Shown here: one piece after another, positions 6,055 to 8,186 of the stretch
How positions within the stretch are numbered: the first letter of the stretch is position 1
Layout of the letters: each line of letters opens with the position of its first letter
Assembly: GCA_013694645.1 (NCBI GenBank)
Contig: JACDBZ010000124.1
Coordinates: forward strand, 1-8,186
Length of the DNA stretch: 8,186 nucleotides
Reading direction: 5' to 3'
Origin: Chloroflexota bacterium
GTDB lineage: Bacteria; Chloroflexota; Limnocylindria; QHBO01
Program-made: the position numbers and the translations under genes
The notes under the pieces: model-generated
What the model saw: only the letters and a program-made list of their open reading frames with translations
Database searches by the model: none
Told to the model about the DNA's origin: nothing

Positions 6055-6620
6055 TGACGGAGACCAGCCCGGCACCGCCACCGACGGAAGGCGACTCGGC
6101 GCTGCTGATCGCGATCCCTGGGGCAGAGCCCGTCGTCGGCGCCATGCGGCTGGCGCACGATGCCGTCGCCGCCGATGGCATTCCGGCACACGTCACAGTG
6201 CTCTATCCGTTCGTGCCGCGCGACCGATTGACCAACGATGTCCGACGCGGGATCTCGCTCACCATCGGCGTTTTCCCTGCCTTCGCCTATCGCTTCGATC
6301 GCGCTGCTCGCTTCGGCAACACCACCGTCTACCTGGCGCCGCAACCCGCCAGCGCCTTCGCCCGCCTGACCGATGCGGTCCACGCTCGATGGCCCGAGCA
6401 CCCGCCATATGGCGGCGTGATCGATGTCGTTGTCCCGCACCTGACCGTGGGCGACGGATTGGATGGCCCCACGGCAGATGCGCTGGAAGTCGCGGCTGGC
6501 CAGGCGCTGACAGGCCATGGACCGATCGTCGGGCGGGCGACGCACGTAGCCCTGATGACCAGGGACGCGGATGGTCGATGGTCGGTCGAGAGCCAGTTCG
6601 CGTTGGCGGAAGGCCGATGA
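6054..6620 (+). CDS. 2H-phosphoesterase superfamily protein (2'-5' RNA ligase-like)
   Basis: A 188-residue protein with the two H-x-T-hydrophobic motifs that define the 2H-phosphoesterase superfamily: HVTVLYPF (His46, Thr48) and HLTVGDG (His129, Thr131). Spacing and order fit the '2'-5' RNA ligase family' group, whose members act on 2',3'-cyclic or 2'-5' phosphodiester bonds in RNA or nucleotides; the natural substrate here is unknown. Residues 1-14 are a Pro-rich, probably disordered tail. The start codon ATG overlaps the crotonase stop (TGATG, 6052-6056), and its own stop overlaps the GNAT start (ATGA), so the three genes look translationally coupled. No RNA-repair partner is nearby, so its link to the acyl-CoA genes may be a matter of shared transcription only. 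Confidence 0.88.
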   Translation: MTETSPAPPPTEGDSALLIAIPGAEPVVGAMRLAHDAVAADGIPAHVTVLYPFVPRDRLTNDVRRGISLTIGVFPAFAYRFDRAARFGNTTVYLAPQPASAFARLTDAVHARWPEHPPYGGVIDVVVPHLTVGDGLDGPTADALEVAAGQALTGHGPIVGRATHVALMTRDADGRWSVESQFALAEGR

Positions 6621-7576
6621 GCCTCGGCAACCCGGACCGCGCCATTGGTGGCCTGGCAGTGGCGCGTCCCGCGGGCGTCGACCTGCGACCACTCGGGCGC
6701 GACGACTTCGGTGACGCGCTCACCCTCGCCCGCGAGCTGTACGGCTTGCCGGACACTGACCCGCAGCCGCATCGGGCCCGGTACGACTCGCTGGTCAACG
6801 ACGCGGACGCGTCCCCATTCCTGGCGATCGCTGAGGACGAGCCCGCGGGGTTCATCGGCCTCCGATTTCGCCGTCGGCTGAACCATGCAACCTTTGAGGG
6901 TTGGGTCAGCGACCTGTATGTCCGGGAGCGGTTCCGCGGGCGCGGAATCGGTCGTGCGCTGCTCGGCGCCGCAATTGCGGAATGGCGCCTGCGCGGAGGT
7001 CACCAGATGATGCTCGAGGTCAGCACCGATCGGACGGCTGCGCGCGAGCTCTATGCAGCGTCGGGATTCAGCAACAAGGGAAAGCTATTCGAGATCTCTC
7101 CGGTTCACACGCGCGACGTCACCGCGAGTCATGGCGTCCAGGTCCGTCCGATCGCTGATGACGACGCGGATTTCGACGGGACGACACGCCTGCTCGCAGA
7201 GCTGGGGCGACCGACACCCGGCGAGGATCGGGTGCCGGCGCTGCGCCGCACGTACAGTCAGCACGTTGCGAGCCGCGATGCCGGATCGATGCTTGCGATC
7301 CTCGACGGCGTGCCCGTCGGATTCATCAGCCTCGAGTTTCGCCATCCATTCTTTACGACCGCGCCGCAGGCCTGGATCCCGGATCTGATCGTGACAGAGT
7401 CGGCGCGCGGCCGAGACATCGGCGCCGCTCTGCTGGACGCGGCATTTGCGGAGGCGACCCACCGCGGTGCGTATGCGGCGGTGCTCGAGTCGGGGGATGA
7501 GCGGCTGGTTGCGCACAGGCTGTACTCGGCGGCGGGGATGTCGGACGTGGGAAGCTTCTACACGCTCGCTCGCTGA
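6617..7576 (+). CDS. Tandem GNAT-fold N-acetyltransferase
   Basis: A 319-residue protein with two GNAT domains (residues about 20-165 and 173-319), transferring an acetyl or acyl group from CoA to an amine. The first domain has a complete acetyl-CoA pyrophosphate loop, Arg107-Gly-Arg-Gly-Ile-Gly112 in VRERFRGRGIGRALL, followed by LEVSTDRTAARELYAASGF, the standard GNAT ending. The second repeats this layout (WIPDLIVTESARGRDIGAALL, then LESGDERLVAHRLYSAAGM) but has Asp267 where the first loop glycine is expected (R-x-x-D-x-G). The second domain may thus bind CoA poorly and serve substrate binding or structure. Start ATG at 6617, overlapping the 2H gene stop by 4 nt; the open frame extends back to 5942 but that part is a shadow of neighbours. 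Substrate unknown: protein N-terminus, amino acid, polyamine, antibiotic or other small amine are possible. Confidence 0.9.
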   Translation: MSLGNPDRAIGGLAVARPAGVDLRPLGRDDFGDALTLARELYGLPDTDPQPHRARYDSLVNDADASPFLAIAEDEPAGFIGLRFRRRLNHATFEGWVSDLYVRERFRGRGIGRALLGAAIAEWRLRGGHQMMLEVSTDRTAARELYAASGFSNKGKLFEISPVHTRDVTASHGVQVRPIADDDADFDGTTRLLAELGRPTPGEDRVPALRRTYSQHVASRDAGSMLAILDGVPVGFISLEFRHPFFTTAPQAWIPDLIVTESARGRDIGAALLDAAFAEATHRGAYAAVLESGDERLVAHRLYSAAGMSDVGSFYTLAR

Positions 7577-7663
7577 ACGAATGGGCGGTTGCTCGCTCGA
7601 ACGGTATGGAAGTTGCAGGATGCAGGGTCCCGGGTGCGGCAGACCGTCCCCGAGTTGCAGTAC

Positions 7664-7670
7664 GAGGGAG
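7664..7670 (+). promoter_or_regulatory. Shine-Dalgarno for the GlsB-like gene
   Basis: GAGGGAG at 7664-7670 lies 10 nt before the ATG at 7681. This is the clearest ribosome-binding site in the window, in contrast with the leaderless-looking or coupled starts elsewhere, and it fixes the start at 7681 over the upstream in-frame candidate at 7606. Confidence 0.65.
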
Positions 7671-7680
7671 AGATACACCT

Positions 7681-7953
7681 ATGAGCATCATCGCGTGGCT
7701 CGTCGTCGGCGCCATCGCCGGCTTCATCGCAAGCAAGGTTGTCCCGGGTGACGAGGGCTACGGGGTCCTCGGCGGCCTGATCGCCGGCATCGTCGGCGCC
7801 ATGGTCGGCGGCTTCCTGTTTGGTCTTCTGACCAACGAGGATTGGCTTCAGGGCATCACGATCGGATCGATCATCGCCGCCATCGTCGGCGCGATCATCG
7901 TCGTGTTCCTGTGGAACACGATCACCAAGCGGAGCGGCAACCGCGCCGCCTGA
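7681..7953 (+). CDS. GlsB/YeaQ/YmgE-family small membrane protein (transglycosylase-associated)
   Basis: A 90-residue hydrophobic protein of the GlsB/YeaQ/YmgE family ('transglycosylase-associated protein'). It has three membrane segments, about residues 2-21 (IIAWLVVGAIAGFIASKVV), 27-50 (glycine-zipper like, VLGGLIAGIVGAMVGGFLFGLL) and 57-83, with a basic tail TKRSGNRAA. The Gly-rich repeats and the VVPGDEGYG loop between segments one and two match the family well. Members are small envelope proteins often induced by stress; no enzymatic activity is established despite the name. The gene stands apart from its neighbours: 104 bp after the GNAT stop, with its own Shine-Dalgarno and a strong terminator just downstream, so it is probably monocistronic or the last gene of the preceding run. 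I see no clear -10/-35 in the 104-bp gap. Confidence 0.9.
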   Translation: MSIIAWLVVGAIAGFIASKVVPGDEGYGVLGGLIAGIVGAMVGGFLFGLLTNEDWLQGITIGSIIAAIVGAIIVVFLWNTITKRSGNRAA

Positions 7954-7979
7954 CCAACGCTGAACGCCCAAGCCCGACG

Positions 7980-8010
7980 CGCCCGGTGCCGAGCAGGCAC
8001 CGGGCGTTTT
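7980..8010 (+). terminator. Rho-independent terminator
   Basis: A perfect 11-bp GC-rich stem (CGCCCGGTGCC, 7980-7990, with its complement 7996-8006), a 5-nt loop GAGCA, then TTTT (8007-8010). It ends transcription of the GlsB-like gene 26 bp after its stop and insulates the crotonase gene at 8041. Confidence 0.9.
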
Positions 8011-8025
8011 CGCGTCTCACGCCGG

Positions 8026-8031
8026 TACAAT
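8026..8031 (+). promoter_or_regulatory. Candidate -10 hexamer (TACAAT) for the last crotonase gene
   Basis: TACAAT is a 5/6 match to TATAAT and lies 9 nt before the ATG at 8041. It is immediately downstream of the terminator, so the crotonase gene should have its own promoter here. No good -35 is visible; a 17-bp spacer would place it in the terminator arm. The 5' leader would be 0-3 nt. Confidence 0.45.
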
Positions 8032-8040
8032 CGGCTCAGG

Positions 8041-8186
8041 ATGCCTGATCAGCAGTACGAGACGCTCCTGTCCGCGCAGGACAACAGCGTCCTCACGCTC
8101 ACGCTCAATCGGCCTGACGCGCTCAACGCCCTGAACGCCACGATGCGTCGAGAGCTGCTTGCCGCCATCAGGGCAGCGGCACGCGA
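8041..8186 (+). CDS. Enoyl-CoA hydratase/isomerase family protein, N-terminal part
   Basis: Only the first 48 codons fit before the window ends. They read as the N-terminus of a crotonase-fold enzyme: an opening strand (LLSAQDNSVLTLTLNRP), the family signature NRPDALNALN (residues 23-32), and the start of the first helix (TMRRELLAAIRAAAR). This matches enoyl-CoA hydratase/isomerases, including the PaaG-like group, but the catalytic residues lie beyond the edge, so hydratase, isomerase and other crotonase activities cannot be told apart. It is the third crotonase-family gene in about 4 kb. The ATG at 8041 is the only reasonable start; it follows a terminator and a -10-like hexamer, so it is transcribed separately from the GlsB-like gene. 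Confidence 0.88.
   Translation, partial: MPDQQYETLLSAQDNSVLTLTLNRPDALNALNATMRRELLAAIRAAAR

Noticed and set aside
4936..6189. A 417-codon minus-strand open frame
   Set aside because: Opposite the crotonase and 2H genes; Arg- and His-rich composition typical of an antisense shadow.
5942..6616. Upstream extension of the tandem GNAT frame
   Set aside because: It overlaps the end of the crotonase and the whole 2H gene, reads as Arg-rich shadow, and the GNAT fold starts after the ATG at 6617.
7564..7604. Direct repeats of GCTCGCTCG (7564-7572 and 7591-7599) around the GNAT stop
   Set aside because: Only two 9-bp simple-sequence copies in a GC-rich context; no array, no spacer regularity, no associated gene.

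Overview
The window is GC-rich, densely packed bacterial chromosome carrying twelve genes, two of them cut by the window edges. The gene content, the actinobacterial-type TDNRLMS motif in the adenosine deaminase, the 7Fe ferredoxin and several -10-like TANNNT hexamers placed 7-9 nt before start codons suggest an uncultured soil or water lineage of Chloroflexota or Actinomycetota. This is inference from style; no rRNA or marker gene is present.

Layout. (1) At 1-498, minus strand, lies the N-terminal part of a secreted lipoprotein with a Pro/Thr linker. (2) At 639-2708, plus strand, are a SnoaL/NTF2-like protein, an overlapping adenosine deaminase and a small polytopic membrane protein. (3) At 2712-3593, minus strand, is a DapA/NanA-superfamily lyase that ends 3 bp from the membrane-protein gene, tail to tail. 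(4) Plus-strand genes resume at 3694 from a 100-bp divergent intergenic region: 7Fe ferredoxin, EthD-like protein, and an enoyl-CoA hydratase/isomerase with a C-terminal zinc ribbon. After a 61-bp gap with a perfect 13-bp palindrome come a classical enoyl-CoA hydratase, a 2H-phosphoesterase (2'-5' RNA ligase-like) protein and a tandem GNAT acetyltransferase. Several junctions overlap by 4-11 nt, which suggests translational coupling. (5) A separate 90-residue GlsB/YeaQ-type membrane protein has its own Shine-Dalgarno sequence and a strong rho-independent terminator. (6) A third crotonase-family gene starts at 8041 and runs off the end.

Working together. The 3694-7576 block and the truncated gene at 8041 point to acyl-CoA (fatty or ring-acid) catabolism. 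Three crotonase-fold enzymes and an electron carrier are encoded close together, with EthD, 2H and GNAT proteins of unknown role. The first crotonase shares a GPxHGS...GGAT(Q/D)xLP signature with ring-hydrolase-type members of the family, so a cyclic or aromatic CoA thioester is a possible but unproven substrate. The adenosine deaminase group is a separate purine-salvage unit.

I see no CRISPR array, transposon, tRNA, rRNA, phage gene or convincing defence system. Nothing here is clearly a new system. The most unusual items are the zinc-ribbon crotonase, the coupled crotonase-2H-GNAT chain, the degenerate second GNAT P-loop and the recurring close-range -10 motif. No gene-free stretch exceeds 300 bases.
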